Shown here: piece after piece, positions 16,213 through 23,478 of the stretch
How positions within the stretch are numbered: position 1 is the stretch's first letter
How the letters are laid out: every line of letters starts with the position of its first letter
Assembly: GCA_017998095.1 (NCBI GenBank)
Contig: JAGODU010000036.1
Coordinates: 1-29,409 of the forward strand
Origin: Prolixibacteraceae bacterium
GTDB lineage: Bacteria > Bacteroidota > Bacteroidia > Bacteroidales > Prolixibacteraceae
Length of the DNA: 29,409 nucleotides
Direction: 5' to 3'
Translations under genes and position numbers: made by a program
Notes under the pieces: generated by a model
Seen by the model: the letters and a program-made list of their open reading frames with translations, nothing else
Databases searched by the model: none
What the model was told of the DNA's origin: nothing

Positions 16213-16491
16213 ATGGCTCGTCCAATTGAATCTCAGCTTTATAGAGAGCTTGTTGATTCCTGCTTCAATTTTATTGAAAGAGGAACAAGAGAAATCAACG
16301 AAATCTATGATTCTGTACAACATAGATTCCCAACATTATGTGACAATGAATATCCTTGCCTTCATTACATCAATCGGGGCATTCATCAAGCTGAGTGGAA
16401 ACATAGGGTAAGAAATGCACTTCAGAGATGCAAGCGGATAGGTGATAATGTAAACTTTAGTGGCAGAAGAGGATATTGGACGTTCTCTTAG
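16213..16491 (+). CDS. Small winged-helix-like protein, unknown role
   Basis: This 92-residue protein is basic and Cys-containing (three Cys). The C-terminal half, EWKHRVRNALQRCKRIGDNV followed by RRGYWTFS, resembles the winged-helix DNA-binding domain found at the N terminus of Mrr-type enzymes and in HNH restriction proteins: a helix with WKHxVRxAL, then a wing ending GYW. Here the domain stands alone with no nuclease part. It may be a regulator or a remnant of a larger restriction protein. It converges on the zinc-ribbon gene at 16526 across a clear hairpin terminator. Confidence 0.6.
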   Translation: MARPIESQLYRELVDSCFNFIERGTREINEIYDSVQHRFPTLCDNEYPCLHYINRGIHQAEWKHRVRNALQRCKRIGDNVNFSGRRGYWTFS

Positions 16492-16504
16492 GTAATACCT
16501 ACTC

Positions 16505-16526
16505 AGCCGAAACCATTATTTTGGCT
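16505..16526. terminator. Bidirectional hairpin terminator between convergent genes
   Basis: AGCCGAAA (16505-16512) pairs with TTTTGGCT (16519-16526) over eight pairs, one of them G-T, around a six-base loop. T-rich bases follow on the plus strand. It fits between the plus-strand winged-helix gene and the minus-strand zinc-ribbon gene, touching the latter's stop codon. Confidence 0.6.
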
Positions 16527-16822
16527 TATTTAATGTTATCCCACTTGGTTTTCTGCCAATGACTGATTACACCTTCTTCCTTGCAGTCAGGACAATACCA
16601 GTGAATTTCCTTATGATTGGGTGTTAATGCGGTTTGAACAAGACCATTGCATCCGCGATTGAAACAGCGTAATGTGCTTGGTACTAACTTGATATTCCTT
16701 TTCTGTGTTGTAATATCAACAACCATTGCAAGAAACCCAGCCATTTCACGGGCTTCACGTGGCATTTCCCCAGGAATATTTCCATTCTCATTCAGGAAAT
16801 GAGTCAAATTTGAGATGTACAC
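16526..16822 (-). CDS. Zinc-ribbon protein of unknown function (NADAR operon, gene 5)
   Basis: This is a 98-residue protein. The C-terminal half is a zinc ribbon: CFNRGCNGL (about 53-61) and WYCPDCKEEG (about 75-84) supply four Cys. The N-terminal half, FLNENGNIPGEMPREAREMAGFLAMVVD, is helical and characteristic of a small bacterial family that I have seen without a known function. It begins two bases after the preceding gene's stop, so it is the last cistron of the tight five-gene operon. It ends at the hairpin terminator at 16505-16526. Confidence 0.72.
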   Translation of the reverse strand: MYISNLTHFLNENGNIPGEMPREAREMAGFLAMVVDITTQKRNIKLVPSTLRCFNRGCNGLVQTALTPNHKEIHWYCPDCKEEGVISHWQKTKWDNIK

Positions 16823-16824
16823 AG

Positions 16825-17106
16825 CTATTCAGTAAGATTATCGGTTGAATTAAACTCATAATAGACATCAACCGCCCATGTTCCAGTGGCACTGAAGATC
16901 CCGCTAACACGGTTCAACCCAAAGTAATCAGATGGTGGGAATTCTTCGCAATGTTGTTCTGGAGTCTCCAATGGTAGGGATATCAGTTTCTCCACTAAGG
17001 CCTGCTGCAAATTTGAAGTAATTATGGATCCTGCCAATATAATAGGAGGGATGATAGTTCTTAATTTGGGGTGAATGTCCTTCTGCATGGGTCTTAATAT
17101 TAACAT
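16825..17106 (-). CDS. Small unknown protein (NADAR operon, gene 4)
   Basis: About 93 residues from the ATG at 17106, which overlaps the NADAR stop as ATGTTAA, the pattern expected for coupled translation. An upstream in-frame ATG at 17124 would give 99 residues and a longer overlap; another at 17088 would avoid overlap. The sequence IIPPIILAGSIITSNLQQALV is mildly hydrophobic but includes charged flanks and is probably a helix rather than a membrane anchor. The C-terminal part (FSATGTWAVDVYYEF) looks beta-stranded. I recognise no family. Its place between NADAR and the zinc ribbon suggests a partner role. Confidence 0.6.
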   Translation of the reverse strand: MLILRPMQKDIHPKLRTIIPPIILAGSIITSNLQQALVEKLISLPLETPEQHCEEFPPSDYFGLNRVSGIFSATGTWAVDVYYEFNSTDNLTE

Positions 17107-17921
17107 CCCAAAGGTCTTCCGCAAAAATATAACTCCATCTGCCGAAGAAGATCAAAGTCAATCGGTGGTAATACGTTATAAATCAAACTCAAACTGCAAA
17201 GTTTAATGATCTTCCCCATGACATTCTTTCCGAAGAAGTGACCGATGTCGTTTATCGAGTTGGATGCTATCATCTTCGCCTGTTCCCGTTGATACTTAAA
17301 CCTGTACTGGTCACTCTTCTCAATCTCATTCTCAACCACCTCACGAGCTGCCATCAATTCTTTGTTCTTCGCTCCCCAGAATACAGCGGTCGAACCTTTG
17401 TGAAGAGTGGTGTTCTCCACGACATGGGCGTCGACTGGAATATTACGTAATAGATCCCCAAACGACCTATTCAATGTAGCCTTCTTCCATACTACCAACA
17501 ACATATATTGGACGTTGTAGTCATAGAAATCCTTTCGGATGAACTTTGTATACTCAGGGAGCAGGCGGTAACGGCGTTTACAAATCTGTCCGTTGTTCTC
17601 CTCTGAGATCATCTTTTGAATCCGAATACAGTCAGGATCTTTGCTTGCGTAAGCTCCAGCAATATAGGCACATTCCGAGTTGGCAAAGTTCAACCCACCG
17701 AGAGTAAAGGGGAAACCATTGCACATGTTACCGTATTTCAGACTTACACCGCCTCGGCAATCCCCTCCTTTCCGATAACTCCATACGTTTATTTTTGTAC
17801 AATCGTAATCTTCATCCTTGAGAAGACTTATCGTACTAATGAGCTCTTCAAACTCAATTCGCCTTTGATTGTCACTTAATATCGTGATATCACTGATTTT
17901 AAAACCGTTGAACTCAGCCAT
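17100..17921 (-). CDS. NADAR (YbiA-like) superfamily protein (NADAR operon, gene 3)
   Basis: About 273 residues. The central part (about 60-195) matches the NADAR fold: NGFPFTLGGLNFANSECAYIAGAY (68-91) in place of the 'PFxLDGxxWxxVEHYxxA' signature, with Glu83 at the expected active-site Glu; then CKRRYRLLPEY, IRKDFYDYNVQYMLLVVWKKA, LRNIPVDAHVVENT and the closing TAVFWGAKNKEL (178-189). NADAR proteins act on ADP-ribose-type N-glycosidic bonds. Members reverse guanine ADP-ribosylation of DNA or belong to NAD metabolism. An N-terminal 60 residues and C-terminal 80 residues are extra. The start is fixed by AGGAGG ten bases before the ATG at 17921; an earlier ATG at 17987 lies inside the upstream gene. 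Confidence 0.75.
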   Translation of the reverse strand: MAEFNGFKISDITILSDNQRRIEFEELISTISLLKDEDYDCTKINVWSYRKGGDCRGGVSLKYGNMCNGFPFTLGGLNFANSECAYIAGAYASKDPDCIRIQKMISEENNGQICKRRYRLLPEYTKFIRKDFYDYNVQYMLLVVWKKATLNRSFGDLLRNIPVDAHVVENTTLHKGSTAVFWGAKNKELMAAREVVENEIEKSDQYRFKYQREQAKMIASNSINDIGHFFGKNVMGKIIKLCSLSLIYNVLPPIDFDLLRQMELYFCGRPLGC

Positions 17922-17922
17922 A

Positions 17923-18234
17923 TTATTTCTGCCTCCTGGACTTGTGGTTATTTGGAATAAAGTAACGCTCGCCAGTATATTCATCAAAGGGTCTTAATGT
18001 TTCCATCATGACATGGCTATCGACCTGCTTACTTAAAATAGCTAGGATTTCATCCAAGGTCAATGTCGTCTTAAATTCAAATTCAACATCTGGCAACTGT
18101 CCCACTTGGAGAATTTTCATTTCCGACATATTCGTTGGTATCCTATGGATAAATAGAAGAACATCGTCCAGACATTCTGCTCTCAGTTTATAATGTCTTT
18201 CACCGTCAAAGTGATGATTTTCAGTTGGTATCAT
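17923..18234 (-). CDS. Small conserved protein of unknown function (NADAR operon, gene 2)
   Basis: This is a 103-residue protein. ENHHFDGERHYKLRAECLDDVLLFIHRI at the N terminus and LPDVEFEFKTTLTLDEILAIL in the middle belong to a small Bacteroidetes-type family I recognise by pattern but not by function. The C terminus (ETLRPFDEYTGERYF) ends in a basic tail KSRRQK. It is not membrane-bound and has no catalytic motif. It lies 26 bases after gene 1 and one base before the NADAR start, and its 3' end carries the Shine-Dalgarno for NADAR. Confidence 0.7.
   Translation of the reverse strand: MIPTENHHFDGERHYKLRAECLDDVLLFIHRIPTNMSEMKILQVGQLPDVEFEFKTTLTLDEILAILSKQVDSHVMMETLRPFDEYTGERYFIPNNHKSRRQK
17932..17937 (-). 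promoter_or_regulatory. Strong Shine-Dalgarno AGGAGG deciding the NADAR start
   Basis: On the minus strand AGGAGG lies ten bases before ATG at 17921, inside the last codons of the upstream 103-aa gene. Most starts in this window have no such motif, so this site both fixes the start and suggests strong re-initiation. Confidence 0.65.
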
Positions 18235-18260
18235 AACTATTTAATCTTAATTGAAGAAGC

Positions 18261-18797
18261 TTAATTAATTCCGTACTCGACTGGGGTTTGATTTTCAGCT
18301 TTATACGGATCTCTTAATGTGTAATGAACATTGACACACCTTTTCGGCCTTCGATTACTCTGTCGGCTGTAACCATAGAATGCATCAATCTTAATATCAA
18401 AAACCCTGACCAGTCCATCTTTGCAGGGAACACTTATGGCATGAATGGTTTTTCCGAATTCAGTAATCATATTCTCGGAAAACGGACGCCTATTGGTTTG
18501 TAACTGGAAATATTGACTGTCCTCTCTCCATTCCAGTAAGGTAGGATAATACAATCCTATATCTTTTATTGCTCCTTTTACCGCAGCATTTATTATTGAT
18601 TTGGTTGCCTTAATACTTAACTCCCTTTCGAATAATAAGTCATCTATCATCCTTTGATAGAATTTTTTCGAATGTTCATTGGTAGCATTCTTCAACTTGC
18701 CATTATAATCGGCAATGGCATCGTCGATCTCCAAGTGGGGGACATGTGTACCTCCTTCATGGTTACTTACATTTTTGGTGCTGAGTGATTTTTTCAT
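18261..18797 (-). CDS. Unknown protein (NADAR operon, gene 1)
   Basis: This 178-residue protein is basic. The N-terminal 60 residues are polar, with a His-rich stretch (SNHEGGTHVPHLE). A helical part follows with FYQRMIDDLLFERELSIKATKSIINAAVKGAI. The C-terminal third (CKDGLVRVFDIKIDAFYGYSRQSNRRPKR, then VNVHYTLRDPYKAE) appears beta-rich. No family recognised. As first gene of the operon it begins about 430 bases from the divergent caspase-like gene, so its promoter and any control sites should lie in that gap. Confidence 0.65.
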   Translation of the reverse strand: MKKSLSTKNVSNHEGGTHVPHLEIDDAIADYNGKLKNATNEHSKKFYQRMIDDLLFERELSIKATKSIINAAVKGAIKDIGLYYPTLLEWREDSQYFQLQTNRRPFSENMITEFGKTIHAISVPCKDGLVRVFDIKIDAFYGYSRQSNRRPKRCVNVHYTLRDPYKAENQTPVEYGIN

Positions 18798-19230
18798 ATT
18801 TTCTATTTTTAAAATTGGGGCGCAAGCATAAGCGCATTTTTTGAAAGGGCCAAATATTTTTAACGATTTATTTAGCTGGACCCTAGCATTTTAACATATA
18901 AAGACAAAAACTTTTTATTCTGCAACAGATATTTTTTTGTGCAGCAGATTGGCATAATATGATAGTAGTGTCATCGGTTAAGGTCAATCAACTATATATG
19001 ATCCCTGACAAAGTTCGAATAGATCTCTTTTTGTGAGACCAGAACGATCATTGTTTCTTGACAGGGGTCAACTTAGCCAAAGAAGTTTCGGTGTCACCAG
19101 TGCAAAATCTGAGTGGTCTGGGTCAATATTTTCAACTGTTATTATTATCTGATGAAATTTGTCGGAATGGCCCATTAAATCTGGCTATGATAATATTTGG
19201 AAATATCAGAATCTGCTTTACATTGGCCCA
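18798..19230. promoter_or_regulatory. Divergent control region with direct and inverted repeats
   Basis: This 430-base gap lies between the NADAR operon and the caspase-like gene. It holds TGCAACAGAT (18921-18930) and TGCAGCAGAT (18940-18949), two direct repeats 19 bases apart, about two helical turns. It also holds an inverted repeat of GATCCCTGACAA (19000-19011) with TTGACAGGGGTC (19058-19069), 10 of 12 positions matching. These could be operators or a transcript structure. No clear TAnnTTTG box was found. Confidence 0.35.
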
Positions 19231-19803
19231 ATGAAAAGCCTCGTCATACACCCCACAGACCAGTCGACAGACTTCCTTTCACCTATCTATGCCAACCTCA
19301 CTGACAAGACTGTCATAACAGACGGGATTACAAAAACAGAATTGAGGGTACTTATTGAACTTCATGATCGAGTTATCATGCTCGGACATGGGCATAAGGA
19401 TGGACTTTTAAATCCAGGACAATTCCCGAGTGCAGGCTTATTCATTATCGATGATTCCATGGCTCCTATTTTGAGGAAAAAATCAAGTGGCATTTTCGTC
19501 TGGTGTCATGCCGACCACTATGTCAGAACACATGCTCTCTCAGGGATCTGCAGTGGAATGTTTATCTCCCAACCTGATGAGGGAACACTTTTTGGATTTG
19601 AAAATATCGCCAATGACCTGATTGACCAATCAAATAATGGATTCGCTTCAATCATGGCACAATGGATCAACGAGTCGCTTAACTTATTGTACGATAGGTT
19701 ACTCTTGGAATATAGCAAACTGGCTAGAATCAACCCTATCGCCAAGTTCAATTTTGAACGACTGTGTCTTTGCGGTTCAGGGGCTCTTTACCGAGCTAAC
19801 TAG
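19231..19803 (+). CDS. Caspase-like fold protein (predicted), unknown role
   Basis: About 190 residues from ATG at 19231. A TTG at 19159 in the same frame would add 24 unlikely residues. The pattern is SLVIHPTD (3-10) as a first strand, HDRVIMLGHGHKDGLL (45-60) with His53, then FIIDDSMAPIL, then GIFVWCHADHYV (87-98) with Cys92, then SGMFIS. A strand ending in LGHGH and another ending in WC fit the His-Cys pair of clan CD (caspase/CHAT) peptidases. This is my reading of motifs, not a certain family call. The family seems to be a small, conserved Bacteroidetes protein. It stands divergent from the NADAR operon, with no obvious partner downstream. Confidence 0.65.
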   Translation: MKSLVIHPTDQSTDFLSPIYANLTDKTVITDGITKTELRVLIELHDRVIMLGHGHKDGLLNPGQFPSAGLFIIDDSMAPILRKKSSGIFVWCHADHYVRTHALSGICSGMFISQPDEGTLFGFENIANDLIDQSNNGFASIMAQWINESLNLLYDRLLLEYSKLARINPIAKFNFERLCLCGSGALYRAN

Positions 19804-19845
19804 GAAGAATAACCTCCAAAGGATTTAAGTTGATCCTGAATTAAA

Positions 19846-20154
19846 CTAAATCCCATTAAAGGGTATTTCAACTGTATACCCTTGCTTCTTTATCCTCTTG
19901 ATTTCCTTGAGTAGTTTCTTTTCATCCTCATTTTGAGGAGTTCTGGAGCCAAGCGTCAGGTAGACATAAATCTGTTCGAGATCTAGGTCGGGGCTGTTGT
20001 AATGAAATTTTTCCACATCCAATGTTTGGTAATATTTTATATTAACGATCTTCCAGATTTGGTCAGAGAGTGAGCAACTGGAAGCGTGCCATCCAATTGA
20101 CGAGGAAGGCTTTTGCAGATAAGTCTTTAGGTCGCCTTGTTCAGAATAAGAAAT
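19846..20154 (-). pseudogene. Coding-like 102-codon frame without a start, +1 to the upstream gene
   Basis: The minus strand has an open frame from 20154 to the TAG at 19846 that reads like real protein: YLQKPSSSIGWHASSC, then DLDLEQIYVYLTLGSRTP and a helical KKLLKEIKRIKKQGYTVEIPF. It has no ATG or GTG near its beginning and overlaps the last codons of the acidic-protein gene (ending 20141) in the +1 frame. Either a frameshift has split a longer protein, ribosomes shift here, or the upstream gene's end is new. The other end is intact. Confidence 0.45.
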
Positions 20155-20635
20155 TTACTTTCATCCCCTTCTCTAACAAAAAGTCTTGAAGTTTTTTTAA
20201 TGATTCCATTCCGTTCACAACCACTCCATAACTATTATCTCCAGGGAAATAGCTATCGATTAAATCAATTTCTATGTAATCTGGGCAGTCGAGGCAATTT
20301 TCTTCGAAGAATTGAAAAGCTCTACCTTCAGGAGATGACCAGATCATAGGCGAATCAGCCTCATGCTCCGTTTTATATTCTCTAATGCTTTCTATATTTG
20401 GAGATCCGTCTTCATTGCGATAGGAAGAATCACCATTGTCGTCGTCATCTTCAAAAAGGCCATAATCGGTTGCCCATTCAACTAACTCTTCGTCAGTCAT
20501 CATGTCAGCTTCACTGAAAAAATCAGTACCTAATTTCAAAGAGATTTCTTCGTCTAAGACCTCTGCAATAAATTCATAATCTGCTTTTTCGAAAAGCTTT
20601 AGTTTGACACTTGGATTTTGCTGTTGTTCTTCCAT
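20141..20635 (-). CDS. Very acidic protein of unknown function
   Basis: This is a 164-residue protein with about 42 Asp/Glu against about 13 Lys/Arg, including a FEDDDDNGD run and clusters at both ends. The C-terminal part (AFQFFEENCLDCPDYIEIDLIDSYF, then GVVVNGMESLKKLQDFLLEKG) looks like a compact alpha/beta domain. Such strong acidity is found in antitoxins, immunity proteins and DNA mimics, but no family is recognised, so no role is assigned. The stop TGA comes after KVNFLF; a coding-like frame continues in +1 beyond it. It is preceded by the 230-aa gene 82 bases upstream in the same direction. Confidence 0.65.
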   Translation of the reverse strand: MEEQQQNPSVKLKLFEKADYEFIAEVLDEEISLKLGTDFFSEADMMTDEELVEWATDYGLFEDDDDNGDSSYRNEDGSPNIESIREYKTEHEADSPMIWSSPEGRAFQFFEENCLDCPDYIEIDLIDSYFPGDNSYGVVVNGMESLKKLQDFLLEKGMKVNFLF

Positions 20636-20717
20636 ATCGCTTAAGTAAAGGTTACATTCTTATTCAAGGGAACAGTACTGTTCTAATTTTTCGGATACAT
20701 TCGAGTTTACTACAAGA

Positions 20718-21410
20718 TCACAAAAACTCTTCTTCCATATCGTATAACTTTCTTCGAAAAAACCGACGAGCTATGTAGTACCAAATTGTTTTCTTTTTAC
20801 CATGATTTTTTTGATACCATAATTGATCTTCAAGGCTACTAATCCTGTCAAGGACTTTTGAATTAACCAGGTTTTCGAACTCCAATATTCCATCTTTGAA
20901 TTGAAGGTATAACTCATCTTCTGAATATGAGGGACCCACGTCCTCCTTCCTAATTAGTTGATCTGTAGTTTCTAATCTGAGCCCACCTGTAAACCAGTCG
21001 GTAAAGTTCTCCTTTTGTCCTGGGAAAAGAGTTTCTAATCCAATATTTTTAAAGTAATATTTTCCCCCCTTATTATAAATCATGTTTCCCGCAAAATTTA
21101 TCAAGAACAGTTTATCTCCCCTTACTTCATAGACTGCATCATACCCCTTTTGATTTGCCGTATGTACTGAATGAAAGTATGGCCTTTCTTTTGGGGCGAG
21201 GCTGCTTAGATAATCCTGGAAAGGATCAGAGTAAGTATAATAAGTTTCTCCTTTAAATAATACTCGATTGCCTTGCTGGGTGGTCATATTGTTTGGACTT
21301 GATTTTTGATATTGAAATAACTCGCAGGTATTAGAACCCATGTAATAACCTTCTAATTTAGATATTTCTGTCTTTGAGCACAAACTGAAAGTTAATAGTA
21401 GTTCCTTCAT
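20718..21410 (-). CDS. Unknown protein, beta-rich with basic C terminus
   Basis: About 230 residues; an in-frame ATG 23 codons in (before GSNTCELF) could be the true start. The central stretch GYDAVYEVRGDKLFLINFAGN, then LFPGQKENFTDWFTGGLRLET, then LYLQFKDGILEFE is a pattern of repeated strands that I have seen in small bacterial proteins of unknown function. The C terminus is basic (HGKKKTIWYYIARRFFRRKLYDM). No signal peptide, no membrane helix and no catalytic motif are clear. It runs in the same direction as the acidic-protein gene, with moderate gaps on both sides. Confidence 0.6.
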   Translation of the reverse strand: MKELLLTFSLCSKTEISKLEGYYMGSNTCELFQYQKSSPNNMTTQQGNRVLFKGETYYTYSDPFQDYLSSLAPKERPYFHSVHTANQKGYDAVYEVRGDKLFLINFAGNMIYNKGGKYYFKNIGLETLFPGQKENFTDWFTGGLRLETTDQLIRKEDVGPSYSEDELYLQFKDGILEFENLVNSKVLDRISSLEDQLWYQKNHGKKKTIWYYIARRFFRRKLYDMEEEFL

Positions 21411-21484
21411 TCTTCAATTACAATAATGGATATGTATTCTCCATAATTTGAGATGGGTGAGACATATTATTGAATGGTCTTGAA

Positions 21485-21973
21485 TTACAATTTTCGTTTT
21501 TCATAATTGGCCAGAGACACATCCAAAATTTCCAAAATCTTCTCCCTATCACTATAAGAGTCTTTCAACTCGGTAAAAGGTAACGCGAAGATTTGATGTT
21601 CAAAGAGGTGATCTTTGAGGTGGGTTTTGATTCTGTCTCGAATTGTGGGATTTGTAATTTTATCCACTTCCTGAATTTGCTGCCTATACTCCTGATACTC
21701 CTTTGTAAAATTATCGAGCTTTGAATAGATGTATTTGGCTTTCTTATAACTATCCCCCAATGCCCATGTTGCCCACTCCACCCCTTTCTCAGAGCGAAGG
21801 TCTTTATAGTACCTCCAGCCACCAAAGGAGCTTATCAACATGTGCTTCTTCCAGCCAGGGTAAGGGGAGACGGATACTATACGCAAGGAGTACCAGTCCC
21901 ACTGGGTTACTTCACCGACCACAACTTCGTCATCGACGATTGTTATTAAAAACGAATTCCTTTTGTATTCCAT
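21485..21973 (-). CDS. Unknown protein
   Basis: This is a 162-residue protein. The first 60 residues look like a small beta barrel: FLITIVDDEVVVGEVTQWDWYSLRIVSVSPY, then an aromatic-rich GGWRYYKDLR. The rest is helical and charged (KLDNFTKEYQEYRQQIQEVDKI, then HLKDHLFEHQIF). A barrel plus long helix could be an RNA- or peptide-binding unit, but no family is recognised. It lies about 300 bases downstream of the Mrr-type gene, with several palindromes between them. Confidence 0.6.
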   Translation of the reverse strand: MEYKRNSFLITIVDDEVVVGEVTQWDWYSLRIVSVSPYPGWKKHMLISSFGGWRYYKDLRSEKGVEWATWALGDSYKKAKYIYSKLDNFTKEYQEYRQQIQEVDKITNPTIRDRIKTHLKDHLFEHQIFALPFTELKDSYSDREKILEILDVSLANYEKRKL

Positions 21974-22140
21974 AATGTAAAAAGTTGTTGTTAAACAATA
22001 AGTTACTTTTCACATCAAGAACAATCTGGAAGTCTTATTTTAACATTTTTGGCAGACTGCCCACATCGTTTTACCACCGTGGTGTTAACTCGGTTGGCAC
22101 CCATTTAAGGGTTCTTGATGCTTTGTATGTGTAAATATGA

Positions 22141-22159
22141 GAAATTATCCGATAATTTC
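22141..22159. repeat. 19-base palindrome in the gap before the 162-aa gene
   Basis: GAAATTATC (22141-22149) and GATAATTTC (22151-22159) are perfect inverted halves around one base. Followed by CCTC...GAGG, it sits in a 302-base gap without genes (21974-22275), which also has ACCACCGTGGTGTTAAC near 22073-22089. It could be an operator for the gene that starts at 21973 or the end of the Mrr-type transcript. Confidence 0.4.
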
Positions 22160-22275
22160 CTCACCCGAGGCTATGTTTTATGAAAGAAAGTTAATAGCAG
22201 GAATGATGGAATGATTCCGAAGAACTAAGAGCTGTACATCTTTTTTAGTGATGTGAATAAGAGAGTTAATATAAT

Positions 22276-23478
22276 TTATGGATGTTTAACTCCGTAGTAT
22301 TTCTTTGCTCGTCTAAACCCTCGCTGAATCGCATCTGCAACAGTGAAAGCATAAATATCACCCTTCCGCTTGATGGTAGTTCTATCATAAAGCTGATCAA
22401 AGGGAAGGTGGTAAATTCTTGTTTCATTGCCATCAGCATCTCTGTTTGTATTGCATTTGATTCTCGGATAATCGCCTAAGGGGAAAGATTCCAAATATGC
22501 AACTTTTAAATAATCAGCAAACGTTTTGGCTGTATCTGACAACTTTGTGTTAGTAATTAAAACGGGAATTACAGTCCTTGTTTTGTCTGGATTACTAAGT
22601 AAATATTGAATGGAAGTACCATAAAGCTGGGCAATATGGTTCTCTCTTATAAACTTATTCTGCGCCCAGTATTTGCATTGAATTATCTTAGTAATGTTAT
22701 TTTTCTTTGCTATAATATCTCTCCCCAAATCATTTATTCTCTCCTCAATTCCGAAATATTCTACCTCATAACCATCTTTTTCATAACGATATCCAACATA
22801 CATCTCATAATCTCGGCCTATTTGCCAATTGGATTTAGCTCCATTTACATACCTATCCAAGGCTAGCTGATTTCGAACATCTTCTGGCAAGGAATGGTAT
22901 TCCTCCCTGCTTAAGAAATAAACTGCCCTATCAAAATCATCTTGAACTTCAGTTAGACTATGATTTGACTCTTCATCAAATGATCTTAAGCTGTCGATAT
23001 TATCAACAAATTGTTCAAGTTCAGGGAAAACGGACAAAAGATAGGCATATTTATACTCCATGAGTTTGTATCGGGAGACCGCTTTTTTAGCTTGAGCCTT
23101 TAAAGTGCTAATTTTAACGCTGTAGTTATGATTCTCCCTAGAGCGTGAATGACTGTAAAATTTCTCTGCTAGATCGAATTGTAATGTCAGATGGTCAGCA
23201 TATAATATTGACAGGTAGGTAAAGTTTTTCTCATTTATTTCTGATAGGCTTCTGTACAGTTCATCCTTTTCTTGTATAAACTTCTCTAAGGATTCTATCC
23301 TTCTGGCATTTCCTTCCTTAAGTTTTTCACACTGCTCTAATAGAACACTTGCCTCCTTATTATACTTGTATCCCTGCTCAAGTCGCTCTTGCAGTATTTC
23401 ATTGCTTCTTGATTTTATATACCACGCCCTCATAGCAATAATTAATAGTAGGCTAAGACATACAATAGCAACTATCAT
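22276..23478 (-). CDS. Membrane-anchored coiled-coil Mrr-type endonuclease
   Basis: This is a 400-residue protein. Residues 1-17 form one transmembrane helix (IVAIVCLSLLLIIA), followed by basic residues (RAWYIKSRS), so the rest should face the cytoplasm. A long charged helical region (about 25-200) looks like a coiled coil. The Mrr-type nuclease follows: GRDYEMYVGYRYEKDGY with Glu225, INDLGRDIIAKK with Asp254, and IIQCKYW with Gln267 and Lys269. Catalytic residues are intact. The TM-coiled coil-nuclease plan suggests DNA entering at the membrane could be met and cut, but this is inference. It has no obvious partner in a tight operon; the gap before it is over 400 bases. Confidence 0.8.
   Translation of the reverse strand: MIVAIVCLSLLLIIAMRAWYIKSRSNEILQERLEQGYKYNKEASVLLEQCEKLKEGNARRIESLEKFIQEKDELYRSLSEINEKNFTYLSILYADHLTLQFDLAEKFYSHSRSRENHNYSVKISTLKAQAKKAVSRYKLMEYKYAYLLSVFPELEQFVDNIDSLRSFDEESNHSLTEVQDDFDRAVYFLSREEYHSLPEDVRNQLALDRYVNGAKSNWQIGRDYEMYVGYRYEKDGYEVEYFGIEERINDLGRDIIAKKNNITKIIQCKYWAQNKFIRENHIAQLYGTSIQYLLSNPDKTRTVIPVLITNTKLSDTAKTFADYLKVAYLESFPLGDYPRIKCNTNRDADGNETRIYHLPFDQLYDRTTIKRKGDIYAFTVADAIQRGFRRAKKYYGVKHP

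Noticed and set aside
16148..16411. Open frame of 87 codons overlapping the winged-helix gene
   Set aside because: It is in another frame of a better-supported gene and lacks a protein-like pattern.
17922..17987. Earlier ATG for the NADAR gene
   Set aside because: It would overlap the 103-aa gene, whereas ATG at 17921 has a clear AGGAGG.
19159..19230. TTG start for the caspase-like protein
   Set aside because: The extra 24 residues do not match the domain, and ATG at 19231 directly precedes the first strand.
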